From: Ephemerocybe angulata
Lineage: Eukaryota > Basidiomycota > Agaricomycetes > Agaricales > Psathyrellaceae
Length of the DNA: 64,000 nucleotides
Assembly (NCBI GenBank): GCA_013368325.1
Contig: JAACJK010000003.1
Coordinates: 806,001-870,000, forward strand
Reading direction: 5' to 3'
Positions 1 through 10,303 of this stretch are shown one piece after another (the stretch's first letter is position 1; every line of letters begins with the position of its first letter). The notes below the pieces were generated by a model. The model made no database searches and was not told the origin of the DNA. It worked only from the letters and a program-made list of their open reading frames with translations. The position numbers were made by a program, and so were the translations under genes.

Positions 1-779
1 AGGCCTTCGGTACGATAAATGGTCATAGCAGCGTCTAGCGTATGTCGATAAGGGACGTCTCCCGGTCGCTGCGTCTATACACGCTATAAGCTTGTATTCG
101 AGGGTATGATATACCAGACACGCACCATAAACCGCGTCTTGATAACCCACAACGGGTTCGTGCAAATCGTGCTCGTCGCCCCCGCCGTCATCGCGCTCAA
201 AATGTGGAGCGACCAGTTGTGTTCACGCATAACCGGTTGGTAGCCCTTCACCTGGGCCGCTGGGTACACCCTCCCATTGTTTAGCACGCCCGAGGAGCCT
301 TCCCCGAAGGTGTTCTTGATCCCGTCGTACACGGCAAAGTAGATAGCCCAGGTCGGGAGATAGCCCAGGATGGTCGGACCCAGCCCGCGATAGAGACCCT
401 TCAGTCCGTTTTCTCGTAGGATCGTCTTGACCGTTGCTACATAGGTCCATACGGAAAGAAGATAGAGAGTTCAGGACGAGCATATCACGGTATAATGTGA
501 GCACGACACGGTTTCCCCCTCTACGCATGTCGTACGAGCACACAAATAGATAAACGCACCGACAGTCCCCTGATAACCTTCCTGTCCAGCCACAGCCCTC
601 TGCGCTTGCAGCTTAGTCTTGACGACATCCAGCGGGCACGTTGCAATGCTAGCTACGAGCCCCCCACCGGCCCCAGCTGCATTCCAGACACCACCCAGAG
701 CTCGTTAATCAAAATTTCCCATACACCAATAACTGCAAGGCGCACCAATCATGCTGTTCGCGTTCCATGCTCCTCCCAT
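1..779 (-). CDS. Mitochondrial carrier, NAD+/folate transporter type (Yia6/Ndt-like), partial
   Basis: Mitochondrial inner-membrane carrier (SLC25 family), truncated at the window start so that the C-terminal third is missing. Exons read on the minus strand: 779-746, 700-560, 436-126, 68-1; all junctions are GT-AG and phases agree. Two carrier signatures are visible: PLDVVKTK (about residues 34-41) and NPLWVIKTRF (about 152-161). Between them GLGPTILGYLPTWAIYFAVY resembles the third transmembrane helix of yeast Yia6, which carries the W characteristic of the pyrimidine/NAD+/FAD/folate branch. The start at 779 gives a short leader and could be preceded by another exon. Substrate (NAD+, FAD or folate) cannot be decided from this fragment. 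Family assignment is secure; the exact transporter is inferred. Confidence 0.85.
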
Positions 780-1276
780 GTCCCTGCCCCGCGCAGCCGC
801 TGCGGGGTGTACAGTCGCCGGCGTCAAGGGGGTGGTTTGGGTGCGATGGTGGGTCGTCGAGTTCGTCGTCGTCGTACAAATTTACAAATTCGGGGGTTTG
901 AGCTTATTATGGGTTACGTCGTCCTCCCGGCCTAGTGCCTATATGCGGCGCTTGGGGTTCCGATTTTCGCCGGCCGCCTTATCAGACGCCCTCAAATGGC
1001 GCTCCGACGTCGTACTCGTTCCGCAGCGACGCGTTACTCGGAGGCACGAGAGTTGTTGGGTACGAGGAAAAGAGAAGGAAGTACAGATAGAACTACAGTA
1101 TCATGCTCTAACGCGTATGTCCGAAATTACAAATACAGGGGCTTGGACATCGGACAAATATCCGATGAAGCAAACGACGGAAGAATATCCGACACAAATG
1201 GGAAATGCCAAAAGAAATACAGAAAGGTCGCGAATCCTCAACGGCAGGGTATAGTAGTCCGACGCTCCACCACACT
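780..1276. other. Intergenic, no gene seen
   Basis: Short reading frames on both strands lack splice logic or protein-like composition. It must hold the promoter of the minus-strand carrier gene and the 3' flank of the next F-box gene. Confidence 0.5.
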
Positions 1277-2359
1277 TCAATCCGCACAAATCTGCCAAAA
1301 ACCCTTACCCAGAGTATTATCACACCACATCTCCAACTCCGTTCTCGCCTGCGGAACCTCGAACACAAACACCCGACTATCCTTCATCTTCGTTACCCTC
1401 ACCCCACCCACCCCCGCCCTCCTCTCACCCACAAGCACTACCGAATGGAGGCTTGGTAAACTCTCCTTATCCTTCAACATTCGTTCTCCGTGCACAAGGT
1501 TTAGGTTGTTCCTGTTCAACGCATAGGAGAACACGCGAAGGCTGGGAAGGGGAAGATGCGCAGGCACCACGTCTCCTACGAGGCGTAAGTGGGTGATCTG
1601 CTGCATGAACTGCAGGGCGGATCCTTGGCCAGGAGTCTCCGATGAAAGGAGGGAAGCCCACCCATCCCTCGCGGTGTAGAGCAGCGTCAGCTTCCGACAC
1701 CGCTTGTGCCGTATGCGGTACCCCACATGGGGAGATGTGACCGCCTCCTCCAACACCCTCCCATTTAGCGCAAGCGACACAACCCGCTTGCACTTCTTCA
1801 ATATCCGGATCGCGGCGGGGTAGTACTCTTCGTGCAATGGGGTAACCCACAGGTGCTGCACATATGCTGCAAGGTGCGGTTTGCAAAGCAAGAACTTGTC
1901 GAATGACTGGACATGAACCTCCGATATCAAACGAATTGGCATACGGGGGAGGCAGGCTTCATATGCCATCCCCTGTATCTTCCGCGATACGAGCGCGAGG
2001 TTCGCAAATGTCTCCGGCCATTCAGCGGTATGACTGAGGATGAGAAGGCCCAGTTCTGGAGGAAGGTCAAGCAGGGGAAAAGGCGTCCTTGCGATCCTGC
2101 GTTTGCGATTCTCGAGGTCCGCGTGCATGGACCGGAGGCGCCGCGTTCGCTTGGGGTCGGGTGGGGCGATCATAGTGGGAATAGTTGGGGGTACGATTGT
2201 GAGCCTCGAGATGAGGAAGGTGTACATTATAGAGACGACGAAGATGCAGGAGCCGACCCACTTGATTTCTAGATATTTGAAGGTGAAATAGACGGAAATG
2301 AGGATAGGGAAGAGCGGAGAGAGCATAGAGCAGCGAAAGTTAGGGCGCACCGAGGTCAA
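1277..2359 (-). CDS. F-box-like protein with hydrophobic N-terminus
   Basis: Uninterrupted 360-residue protein. An F-box-like segment follows FPLLDLPPELGLLILSHTAE (about residues 95-114) with a downstream ALVSRKIQGMAYE helix, the usual layout of basidiomycete F-box proteins that present substrates to SCF ubiquitin ligases. The middle and C-terminal parts have leucine-spaced beta/alpha stretches but no clear LRR register. Odd: the first 60 residues contain two hydrophobic stretches (about 10-27 and 35-55) that would be membrane spans if the first ATG is used. A later ATG at about residue 63 (MIAPPDPKRTRR) would give a soluble protein. Same orientation as three larger F-box genes downstream in the window but diverged from them in length and sequence. 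Confidence 0.65.
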   Translation of the reverse strand: MTSVRPNFRCSMLSPLFPILISVYFTFKYLEIKWVGSCIFVVSIMYTFLISRLTIVPPTIPTMIAPPDPKRTRRLRSMHADLENRKRRIARTPFPLLDLPPELGLLILSHTAEWPETFANLALVSRKIQGMAYEACLPRMPIRLISEVHVQSFDKFLLCKPHLAAYVQHLWVTPLHEEYYPAAIRILKKCKRVVSLALNGRVLEEAVTSPHVGYRIRHKRCRKLTLLYTARDGWASLLSSETPGQGSALQFMQQITHLRLVGDVVPAHLPLPSLRVFSYALNRNNLNLVHGERMLKDKESLPSLHSVVLVGERRAGVGGVRVTKMKDSRVFVFEVPQARTELEMWCDNTLGKGFWQICAD

Positions 2360-3137
2360 AGGAGTCAGGAGAATATGTGTAGGAATCCTCCATCCTGGTC
2401 TTATACTCAGTCAAATAACCGGCCTAGGGTTGCTGAAGCTCCTCTGGATGAATAGTCTTTGCCGTCTTTGTTTCAGAGATGCGCCAGGATTGGTTAGGCC
2501 TCTGGGCATCGTCATGCAGGGTACACAGGTCCGGCGAGTTCGGGGCTCTTATCGACTGCGATTGTGAAGGTGGTGGTGACAGTCAGACCATGAGGCAGAC
2601 ACTTGGTCCAATGTGCCCCTAATCAATCGGCCGGCAAATCCCATGATCCGGGATGTGTGATCGGTTCGGACGGGTCCGGGCACGTAATTTAGCGCCCGTC
2701 GCTTCCATGAACACCACCATGTCCGTTCGACCTTAAACCTAACCTTCAATGCTAGCAGCTCCTCAACGCTCTAAGTATAGGTCAGGTGAGAAGCTCTGCA
2801 TATATCCAAACAGCACGTCACAATGCAGCACCTGCTAAACCTCGAGTCCGAAAGGATTATGTGCACCACCGAAACCACTCTGCTTTGCGTCAGGAGCCAG
2901 GTCAACACCTTTCCTATCGATTGCATACATGGTATGTACAAACGCTCTATCGTGTACCAGCGCCCGGCCGATCTTGATTACCACCACAACCGCCTTTGTC
3001 ACCTTCCTGCTACCTTCAAGTGTCCGTGGAGGATCGGTCAGCTTCCTCCCAGACTAGAGTTATATCTGCTGCAACCTCCGTGATAATGCTGACCACTGCA
3101 GGGGGGAGAGGGACTTCGCATCCCTTGAAGGTCACAC
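2360..3137. other. Intergenic, 778 bp, no gene seen
   Basis: Spacer between two minus-strand F-box genes. I see no coding exon, RNA gene or repeat in it. Confidence 0.5.
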
Positions 3138-4928
3138 TCAGGGGCGGGGGAACATGGCCTCGGAGCTCGATGAGGTTCCTTGATCAAACAGCTGGTCGCG
3201 TCTTTCCATCGCGTTGGCGAGATGCTCAATGAGCATCTGTGATGTCGCTGCATCGCCGGGACTGTGGACCATCATCTTCCGGAGCGCTGGGAAGTAGCTA
3301 GGAGTGGTATCAAGGTCACCCTGGTTGGCCTGGCCTGAAGGATACAAGGTGGACGTTAGGCCAAATACTAAAGCCGGCCCCCAAATCTCCACCCTCTCGA
3401 GATGTGGCATTGTGGCGAGTAATCCCCAGACCTCCTCCTCCAGAACAACAGACACAGATAGGCTACGCACAGAACTCGGCGCGCTGCTGCCATCCGACAT
3501 ACCAACGTCAGCCTGAGCCGGAGTGCCCATCTGAGGACTCTGATAGGCAGGTGATGAAGTACACCCAGTGGGAAGGGAAAGATCCCACGAGAGAAGGCTC
3601 CTAACTGCAGCCTCGTATAAAGTGGGTTTCGCGACCTCCAACCTGATAGGATAGGTCACTGTGGCCCCGTCCTCTGATCCATTTGACCCGCATGCGGAGA
3701 TGGTATAATCCACGTATGTTGTACTTCCTGAGATCTTCAGGGCACTGGGATACCACACATTGGCGACAAGATTCGGTTTGTCGTCGACTGCAGTAGTGCC
3801 AACACTTCCCCTCATGCAGGCCCCGAGCAGTTCGCGTAACGCGCCCTTCGTCCGCTTCTTCAGGTCTATCAGTTCCCGCGCTTGAACCCCCGTTAGGGAG
3901 GGTAAGGAGGCTGATATGCGCAACTGCCCCAATTTCTTTGGAATGGAGAGCCTTGGGAGCAGGAACATCAAACCGCGCACATCTCCCGCGAGGTCCAATT
4001 CCTCGAGGAGGGGGAGGAGTTGGTTATTATTGGGGTCGGAGTCGATGTCGGCAAGACCAACGATGTCGGTGTCGACTTGCGTATTGGATATGATTTCGGG
4101 GAAGGTTATCTTCAGCTCTCGCAAGCTTCGTGTCTTCCTGAGGACGTGGATAGCAAGCTGAGAGGCGCTGCAATCACGGAGGGGGAGCGCGATTTCGAGA
4201 GACGTCAGGCACTTGCACGGCCCTACTAGGCTTGAGCAAAGAGCGATGGAATAGCCGTGCAGCGAGAGGGAATCGAGCTTAGGTAGCCCTTCAGGGAAGG
4301 GAAGGTAGTCCTGTTGAATTTGGTGAAGGTGATAGTGGCCTATCCACTGCGGCCCATGCCAATTGTTTTGTGCATGGTTGCCTCTCGTTAGGGTGAGACT
4401 CTTCACATTGTCCGAACGCCGGGGTGCCGTCTTGAAAAGTTCGGATATGAACTGGCTCGGGGTATCGTAGAATTCCATGAACTCGACGCGTTTAAAGGTG
4501 TCAGACGAGCAAAGTCCTTGCAGTGTCTTGAGGCCTGTCGATTGGGAGGATGCATTCGGCTGGCAACTGCTGAAATCGACGGAAATGGAGAGGGTCCAGC
4601 ATTCTCCAACCTTTGAAAGGAAATGCTCGAGCAACGAGGGGCTGGTAGTGGGGCGAATGATGATGCGCCTCCAGATTTCGGGTGACCCAAAAGCGATGGT
4701 GCGCCATGAGTAGCTAACTTGGGATAAAACGATGCTGGAATGTATGTGCGGCGACCCGTATAATGCTTCTTCCCTTGACTCAAAGGTCGCGAGGTAGAAG
4801 ATTCGAGAGAATAATTCCGGGGCAAGACGCGCGATAGGAAGAAGTGCATTGCGCTTGCTCTTCAAGCTGAGGGCTCTCAGAGCAAGGCCCTGGAGCTCGT
4901 CATCGATGGTTGAGACTTCAAGGGTCAT
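3138..4928 (-). CDS. F-box protein, tandem paralogue A
   Basis: Intronless 596-residue protein. The N-terminus has a short charged helix (STIDDELQGLALRALSLKSK) and then the F-box LPIARLAPELFSRIFYLAT (about residues 50-68), followed by VLSQVSYSWRTIAFGSPEIW, the V-C/S-x-x-W-R-x-I-A-x-x-S-P-x-L/I-W helix typical of Agaricomycete F-box proteins. The rest has repeated leucine-rich strands (LTSLEIALPLRDC, LEELDLAGDVRGLMFLLPRL) consistent with an irregular LRR-like substrate-binding region. Closely related to the gene at 5237-7165, sharing the N-terminus, the LPLRDCS segment and the VEIWGPALVFGLTS segment. Presumed role: substrate receptor of an SCF ubiquitin ligase; substrate unknown. Start chosen at the first ATG upstream of the conserved N-terminus shared with its paralogue. 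Confidence 0.85.
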   Translation of the reverse strand: MTLEVSTIDDELQGLALRALSLKSKRNALLPIARLAPELFSRIFYLATFESREEALYGSPHIHSSIVLSQVSYSWRTIAFGSPEIWRRIIIRPTTSPSLLEHFLSKVGECWTLSISVDFSSCQPNASSQSTGLKTLQGLCSSDTFKRVEFMEFYDTPSQFISELFKTAPRRSDNVKSLTLTRGNHAQNNWHGPQWIGHYHLHQIQQDYLPFPEGLPKLDSLSLHGYSIALCSSLVGPCKCLTSLEIALPLRDCSASQLAIHVLRKTRSLRELKITFPEIISNTQVDTDIVGLADIDSDPNNNQLLPLLEELDLAGDVRGLMFLLPRLSIPKKLGQLRISASLPSLTGVQARELIDLKKRTKGALRELLGACMRGSVGTTAVDDKPNLVANVWYPSALKISGSTTYVDYTISACGSNGSEDGATVTYPIRLEVAKPTLYEAAVRSLLSWDLSLPTGCTSSPAYQSPQMGTPAQADVGMSDGSSAPSSVRSLSVSVVLEEEVWGLLATMPHLERVEIWGPALVFGLTSTLYPSGQANQGDLDTTPSYFPALRKMMVHSPGDAATSQMLIEHLANAMERRDQLFDQGTSSSSEAMFPRP

Positions 4929-5236
4929 TTTTGATGTAGGTGTTGACTCGAAGGATGCAGGAAAGTTTAAAAATGCTGTGGAACGAGCTTACATACATTT
5001 GCGGGAAGTTGAACTTGAAAGTCCATGGAATCCGAATGGTGGCTATGCTGGCTATAGCACATAATATAAGCCTTCGCTTTGCCCTCAGTTCCTCCCTCAT
5101 TTAAATTATTCTAGAATTTCTTTTCAATTGGAGACACGCACAACAATGTACAAAAAAGACTCAAAGGGCTTCTCTAAACTATTCCGCAATAGCGCTATGC
5201 ATCCTCAACTCCAGTATTGAATCCATCCAAAATCCA

Positions 5237-7165
5237 TCAAACGTCCGTGGCATATGTGCTAGCATTCCAAAGGAGAAACATATTGGCTGCATCTTCTCCG
5301 ATTGGACTCGCCCCGTACGAGTCACAGCGACCTTGGCGGATAGTGCGACCATTGAAGTTCACTTTTAAAGGTGGATTGTGAGGCCTTGTCCCGGAAGAAA
5401 CATTGCTTGCCTGCTTAAACAGCCACTCGCGTCTGTCCATCGCGTCGGTGAGATGTTCGACTAACATATGAGATGTTGGGGCATCACCGGGATTATGAAC
5501 CGTCAGCGTACGAAGTGCCAGAAAAATGGTGCCAGAGTTGGAGGCGTGATCTTCCACTTCTGATGGTGCCTCTGCAGAATATATGGCGGATGTCAGGCCA
5601 AACACCAGAGCTGACCCCCAAATTTCTACCTCCTCGAGGAATGGCATTGCGGCGAGCGTTCCCCAGATCTCCTCCGGCAGGCTAACGGATGCAGAGAAGC
5701 AACGTAAGGATCCCAAGCCACCGTCGTGAATCGAGCCATCGTCGTAGAACGGGTTATTCAGGTAGCGGGAAGGTTCCGAGGAGAGAGATTTTGGGGAGAT
5801 TGAGATATCCCACGAAAGTAGGTCCTTGACGGCAAATGCAGGAGAGGTGGGGTTTGGTAATTCCAAGGTGATAGGATAAAACTCGGTCTCCTTCTTCGAC
5901 ACTTCAGCTGACGCGGAAACGGTGTACGACACGGAGGCCATGCTTCTCGAGATCTTCATGGTGCTGGGAAACCACGGACTGGCGGCGGCTTCGGGTAGAT
6001 TGCCAGCCTGAGGTACAGTGCCTCCGGCACGCGCCCCCCATGCTCTGAGCAGCTTGCGCATCGTGTCCTTCGTAGACGCCCTCAGTGCACTAAGCTGCCT
6101 CGTTTGGGTCTCCGTCAGACGAGGGAGGGAGGTGACTATGCGCAACTGGGCCAGTTTCTTTGGAACGGCCAGTCTTGAGAGCAGTATCATCAGAGCACGC
6201 ACGTCTCCAAACAACTGCAGGTCATCAAGACGAGGGAGGAATTGGAGGGTATCGGGCGAGGAGTCAAGGTCGGCAAGCTTTGCAATGTCGTGATTAACCT
6301 GGGTGGACGGGATCGTCTCGGGAAATGTGATTCGTAATTGCTCCAGTGCGCGCGTCCTCTGGAGCACGTTGCGAACAAGCTGAAACACACTGCAATCACG
6401 GAGAGGTAGTGAGATGTCGAGGGAGGTCAGATGTTTGCACGGTTTTGTGAGTTTAGAGCATAGGGTAACAGAGTAGCCGTGCAGGGAAAGTGAGCGGAGA
6501 TTGGGCAGTCCTTCGGGGAAAAGAACAAAATCAGAGGGGTCCTGTGATTGGGTATGGTGTTGTCGAACCGTCCATGGGCCATGCCAGTTGTTCTGCGCGC
6601 CGTTCCCCGTCGTCAAGGTGAGGTGTTTCATCCACTTCGATTGCTGAGGAGTCTTCTTGAAGAAACCAGACAGAAATTCGCTCCCACTGGGGGTGTCGTG
6701 AAATTCTATTGACTCGATGCGGTCGAATGTGCTGGACGTGTCGAAGAATCGTTGCAGGGTCTGGATGCTGGCTGCGTGTAGTGAGGGTGTTGTGTGGTAT
6801 CCACTTAGGTCAATGATCACAGCCAGGGGAAGGCATCCACCAGCATTTGAGAGGAAAAGTTGGAGTAACTGCACGCTGGTCCTGGGTCGAACGACTATTC
6901 GCGTCCAGATCTCGGGTGACGAGAGTGCGATGGTCCGCCATGAGTAGCACACTTGAGACAGAATAACACTTGAACGTCTATACGACGATGGGCCATGCGA
7001 TGTCGTATCCCATAATCCATACGTTGCGAGGTAGAATATTCTGGAGAATAGCTCGGGCGCAAGACGCGAGATAGGAAGCAGCGTATTATGCTGGCTTCTT
7101 AGGCTGAGAGCTTTTAGAGTGAGCGCCCGGAGCTCGTCATCAATGGTCCCAATGTTGAGAGACAT
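5237..7165 (-). CDS. F-box protein, tandem paralogue B
   Basis: Intronless 642-residue paralogue of the gene at 3138-4928. Same order of features: helix IDDELRALTLKALSLRSQ, F-box LPISRLAPELFSRIFYLATY (about residues 30-50), SQVCYSWRTIALSSPEIW, a central NNWHGP motif present in both copies, and the C-terminal EEVEIWGSALVFGLTSAIY. The C-terminal extension beyond the shared part is unique to this copy. Lies head-to-tail 308 bp upstream of paralogue A, so the pair arose by tandem duplication and then diverged substantially. Likely an SCF substrate receptor; target unknown. Confidence 0.85.
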   Translation of the reverse strand: MSLNIGTIDDELRALTLKALSLRSQHNTLLPISRLAPELFSRIFYLATYGLWDTTSHGPSSYRRSSVILSQVCYSWRTIALSSPEIWTRIVVRPRTSVQLLQLFLSNAGGCLPLAVIIDLSGYHTTPSLHAASIQTLQRFFDTSSTFDRIESIEFHDTPSGSEFLSGFFKKTPQQSKWMKHLTLTTGNGAQNNWHGPWTVRQHHTQSQDPSDFVLFPEGLPNLRSLSLHGYSVTLCSKLTKPCKHLTSLDISLPLRDCSVFQLVRNVLQRTRALEQLRITFPETIPSTQVNHDIAKLADLDSSPDTLQFLPRLDDLQLFGDVRALMILLSRLAVPKKLAQLRIVTSLPRLTETQTRQLSALRASTKDTMRKLLRAWGARAGGTVPQAGNLPEAAASPWFPSTMKISRSMASVSYTVSASAEVSKKETEFYPITLELPNPTSPAFAVKDLLSWDISISPKSLSSEPSRYLNNPFYDDGSIHDGGLGSLRCFSASVSLPEEIWGTLAAMPFLEEVEIWGSALVFGLTSAIYSAEAPSEVEDHASNSGTIFLALRTLTVHNPGDAPTSHMLVEHLTDAMDRREWLFKQASNVSSGTRPHNPPLKVNFNGRTIRQGRCDSYGASPIGEDAANMFLLWNASTYATDV

Positions 7166-7649
7166 CCAGTAGAGGTGAGAGGGCGAATCTAGAAATGAGG
7201 GCTAGATGAAGTCGTGTTGAAGCTTGAAGTTGACTGCTGGCATTCGTGGTCAGTGTCTTTTAAGAGTTAATCGTGGAACATTTAACAGGCTTACATTTTA
7301 GCGATGGCTATGACGACCATCATAGCCCAGCCTATGTAAGCGGCCCACGTTCCCTCCACAGCAGTGCTCACTGCTGCTCAGGCTGCCCAAGGGGCATGAG
7401 ACTGTGTTGCTGTTAAACATATGCAAGCCACCACGGTCGTACCTACCACTGCCAGGAGGTCATCGATATCGACCACGGCGTTCAATTGAACTTCTGACCG
7501 AGAACTTGCGGAGAACTAGAGTTCCAACCAAATTCCAACGAAACCTGGACGAGTAAATATCATGAAAACCTCATAATGGTCCGATAAGAATATATGTAGT
7601 CGTACTATAGTAACCCGTGAGGTCCGAGGAGTCAACATAACATGAAAGT
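7166..7649. other. Intergenic, 484 bp, no gene seen
   Basis: Spacer between F-box genes; no exon-like stretch or repeat recognised. Confidence 0.5.
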
Positions 7650-9437
7650 TCAATTCGCAGTAGCCCATACAACTTGGTTGGCAACGCTCTGTAGTAAGGT
7701 GAGACACTCACTGCCAATGCTCGAAATACAGTTATCAAACTCAAGAGAATCTAGCGTTATACCTTTCCTTTGAAGAGCCAAAGTGAGTTCCCCAGCATAG
7801 TCTAGATCCCAAAACATTGGCGTTCGAACAAAAATTGCCTTGACTTTGCGTAGAGCAGTGAAAACAACACGTTTCTTTGAAGGGGCAGCATTGGAATTTT
7901 CGCCCCCCTCTCCTCGGAGAATCTGAGAGATCCCATCGTCTTGCTGAAAAACCCAGTAGTGGATAATTTCGAGTGTTGAAACACCTGCAAGTGCTCGCCA
8001 AAAGTGAAGCGGGAGGGCGCAGTGCTCCACAGCGATACACCGGAGGTTGAAAAACAGCCAGCCCAGGCCTGACTCGTAGAATGGGTAGGTATTGGTGACG
8101 CCCATCAAAGCCCTGCGCTCGTACGGCTCTATGATGGCGAAATCGACGATCGCGTCATTGAGGAGCCCTTGACTATGTTCCGTTCGCTTGGCGACAATCC
8201 GAATGTCACCCCCACCACCCTTCAAACTCGACGTCCACACTCTCAGAAACTCCGGGCTGGGGATATCAGCGCACGCATGCTGGAAGGCGGAGGCAATCTT
8301 CACTGCCTCGGGTGCAACAGCACCTTCCCAACGGGCGAGCAGCTTCAAGTAGCCGATGTGGGATGGAATGCGGAGGCGAGACAGAATTGCAGGAAGCGCA
8401 CTTCTCGAATAGCTGGAGAGCCTGAGACGTTCGAGAGATGGGAGGTGGATAGCAGTGGGGGTACTGTCGTCTTTCCAGCTCAGGTCCCCCCGTCCGAAGG
8501 TGAGAGCCAGAGATATTAACTGAGGGGTGGTCTCTAGGTAGTTGAAAAGGGAACGTATGGTATCGAGTGCGGGTGAAGGGTAAAATGAAATTTCGAGGTG
8601 GACAGGAGAAATGGGACGATATTTGGAGAGTAGGTTGGGCGGAGGGATCCAGTTGTGCAACTCGAGGCGGTTGAGGCTGGGAGAGCGGAACACGGAATCG
8701 TATCCTGGCTCTGGCATACCCACGTAAGTCTTGTTTTCTTCCTCAGAAAGCGACAGTCTGAGAGATTCAATCGTTGTGCTGCACGCCTTGAGTTCCGGAA
8801 GGAGGGTGTCTAGCAACACCTTCGGCGCCTTGAGCGAAATTCGCCGGAGCCGTCCGAGTCCCACTCCGGCTTGGAATATATGACTTACGCTCGCCGTCCC
8901 ATATCCATACCCGATCTCGTGGGCCTCGACATCTATTGGTAAGTCTGGAGTGCTTATCCACTGCCTGAGATACCCGTCAATGTACTCTAGGCTGGTGTGC
9001 CCCCGAATGTAGACCTTGCGCCATAACTCGGGCGAGGCCAGTGCTATTTCCCGCCAAGTATGAGAGACGTGGGAGATGGAGAGTCTGGTAACTTCCGGGA
9101 AGACGTTACGCCGATACTTGTCGATTAGGAAGAGGAGACTAGTGCTGAAAATGAAGGACATCAGCTCTGCAGGAAGGAGTGAGATGGGGGATAATGCATT
9201 TCGCCGGCGCTTGAGGTCGGTAAGTTGCACCAAAGACCCGGGAAGGGTGGGGAAGGCGTCTTGCCAGAGCCTGAGACCCTCAAGATGTTTGGATATGCCA
9301 GACAGGACACCCCGTCGCCTCTTATCGATTTTTTCCGTTTCCGTTTTGAGTTGCTTCTCGAGCAGGACAATCTCGACGTCGAGAGCGGCTTGAGATGGAG
9401 ACGTGTGCGGTAAAGTGATAACAGGGGCAAGGGACAT
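7650..9437 (-). CDS. F-box protein, third tandem member, with coiled coil
   Basis: Intronless 595-residue protein. Residues 20-75 form a predicted coiled coil (LDVEIVLLEKQLKTETEKID), then LKRRRNALSPISLLPAELMSF and the F-box tail, SISHVSHTWREIALASPELW (about residues 130-150). The remainder is leucine-rich without a clean repeat. It belongs to the same broad basidiomycete F-box class as the two genes to its left (same strand, same order of helix, F-box and WRxIA helix) but is much more diverged. Function in SCF-type ubiquitination is inferred from the F-box only. Confidence 0.85.
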   Translation of the reverse strand: MSLAPVITLPHTSPSQAALDVEIVLLEKQLKTETEKIDKRRRGVLSGISKHLEGLRLWQDAFPTLPGSLVQLTDLKRRRNALSPISLLPAELMSFIFSTSLLFLIDKYRRNVFPEVTRLSISHVSHTWREIALASPELWRKVYIRGHTSLEYIDGYLRQWISTPDLPIDVEAHEIGYGYGTASVSHIFQAGVGLGRLRRISLKAPKVLLDTLLPELKACSTTIESLRLSLSEEENKTYVGMPEPGYDSVFRSPSLNRLELHNWIPPPNLLSKYRPISPVHLEISFYPSPALDTIRSLFNYLETTPQLISLALTFGRGDLSWKDDSTPTAIHLPSLERLRLSSYSRSALPAILSRLRIPSHIGYLKLLARWEGAVAPEAVKIASAFQHACADIPSPEFLRVWTSSLKGGGGDIRIVAKRTEHSQGLLNDAIVDFAIIEPYERRALMGVTNTYPFYESGLGWLFFNLRCIAVEHCALPLHFWRALAGVSTLEIIHYWVFQQDDGISQILRGEGGENSNAAPSKKRVVFTALRKVKAIFVRTPMFWDLDYAGELTLALQRKGITLDSLEFDNCISSIGSECLTLLQSVANQVVWATAN

Positions 9438-10303
9438 GCCTAGTGAGCGGGCTGAAGATGACAGTGAGGGACGAAGGGAGGCCGTGCTTGGTTTGAGACG
9501 AGTAACTCAGTAAGCATTTCCACGCCCTCTGACGGCATCACGAAGCCCTGCTCTCTGACGCTCTCTGACGACGGGCGGGCTTCGTGGTGCATTGATCAAT
9601 GATGTGCAACTACTTAGCAAGGCACCGAAATGGCCCCTATGTTCGATGGTTTCGAGAGGCATAAATTTCTCGACTCCTCATTAATCATTGGTCTATACTC
9701 ATTAATATAATACGATTCTATGCAAAAAAAAGGGGGGGCAAGAGTCCAACACTGTAATGTCCTGCGCTCATGTGAGTTGGTATGTGCTTTGTCCATCGTA
9801 TGAACGCCTGGGATTGTCCTTTGCCCAACAACTTGGGACCGGAAATATACATATCACGATGGATTGGCGTAACAGGGATATTTCTTATACCCCAGCCTAC
9901 TTTCTCTCCCTCTTCCTCAACAAGCTGTACTGAGTCCACTGAGTCGACTACTACCAGAGCTAAACTTGCGACAAAACGAGCTTCAAAGAGCGTGGCCGAG
10001 TCGGGCGACACGCCCCCTACCTGTGCTACCTCACTTAAGCGCCCGTTGGAGCCCCTAACTAACGCCAAATGAAAGGGAGCATGATCATCGCGCTGAAGCG
10101 CCCTGTTCAGCTTCTACCTCTTCAAGAACCCACTTTTACATGTACAGGTGAACAAAGAGATCCTTTCGGAATCCTTTGTGCTGCTCCCGCTGCAAGTATG
10201 ATCGCCCTATGTGCCACTTCAGGTATTGCAGATATAAGAAGTCTCCCCACCCCCAGTGGCCACATTACACTCACACCACACCCTTCCCCTCCATCTGCGA
10301 AAC
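9438..10303. other. Intergenic, with one unconvincing minus-strand frame
   Basis: Upstream region of two divergently placed genes (F-box to the left, hypothetical gene to the right). It holds a stem-loop at 9539-9586 and an A/T-rich stretch near 9660-9740. A minus-strand frame at about 9718-10100 reads HAPFHLALVRGSNG near its start but has no supported start, introns or family, so I do not call it a gene. Confidence 0.4.
9539..9586. repeat. Perfect 10-bp inverted repeat (stem-loop)
   Basis: CACGAAGCCC at 9539-9548 is the exact reverse complement of GGGCTTCGTG at 9577-9586, separated by 28 nt that contain a short direct repeat (CTCTCTGACG twice). It lies about 100 bp upstream of the F-box start at 9437. 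A regulatory role is possible but unsupported. Confidence 0.5.

Noticed and set aside
9718..10100. Minus-strand frame with an ankyrin-like HAPFHLALVRG start
   Set aside because: Only one weak motif, no start codon context, no second repeat and no neighbouring exon.
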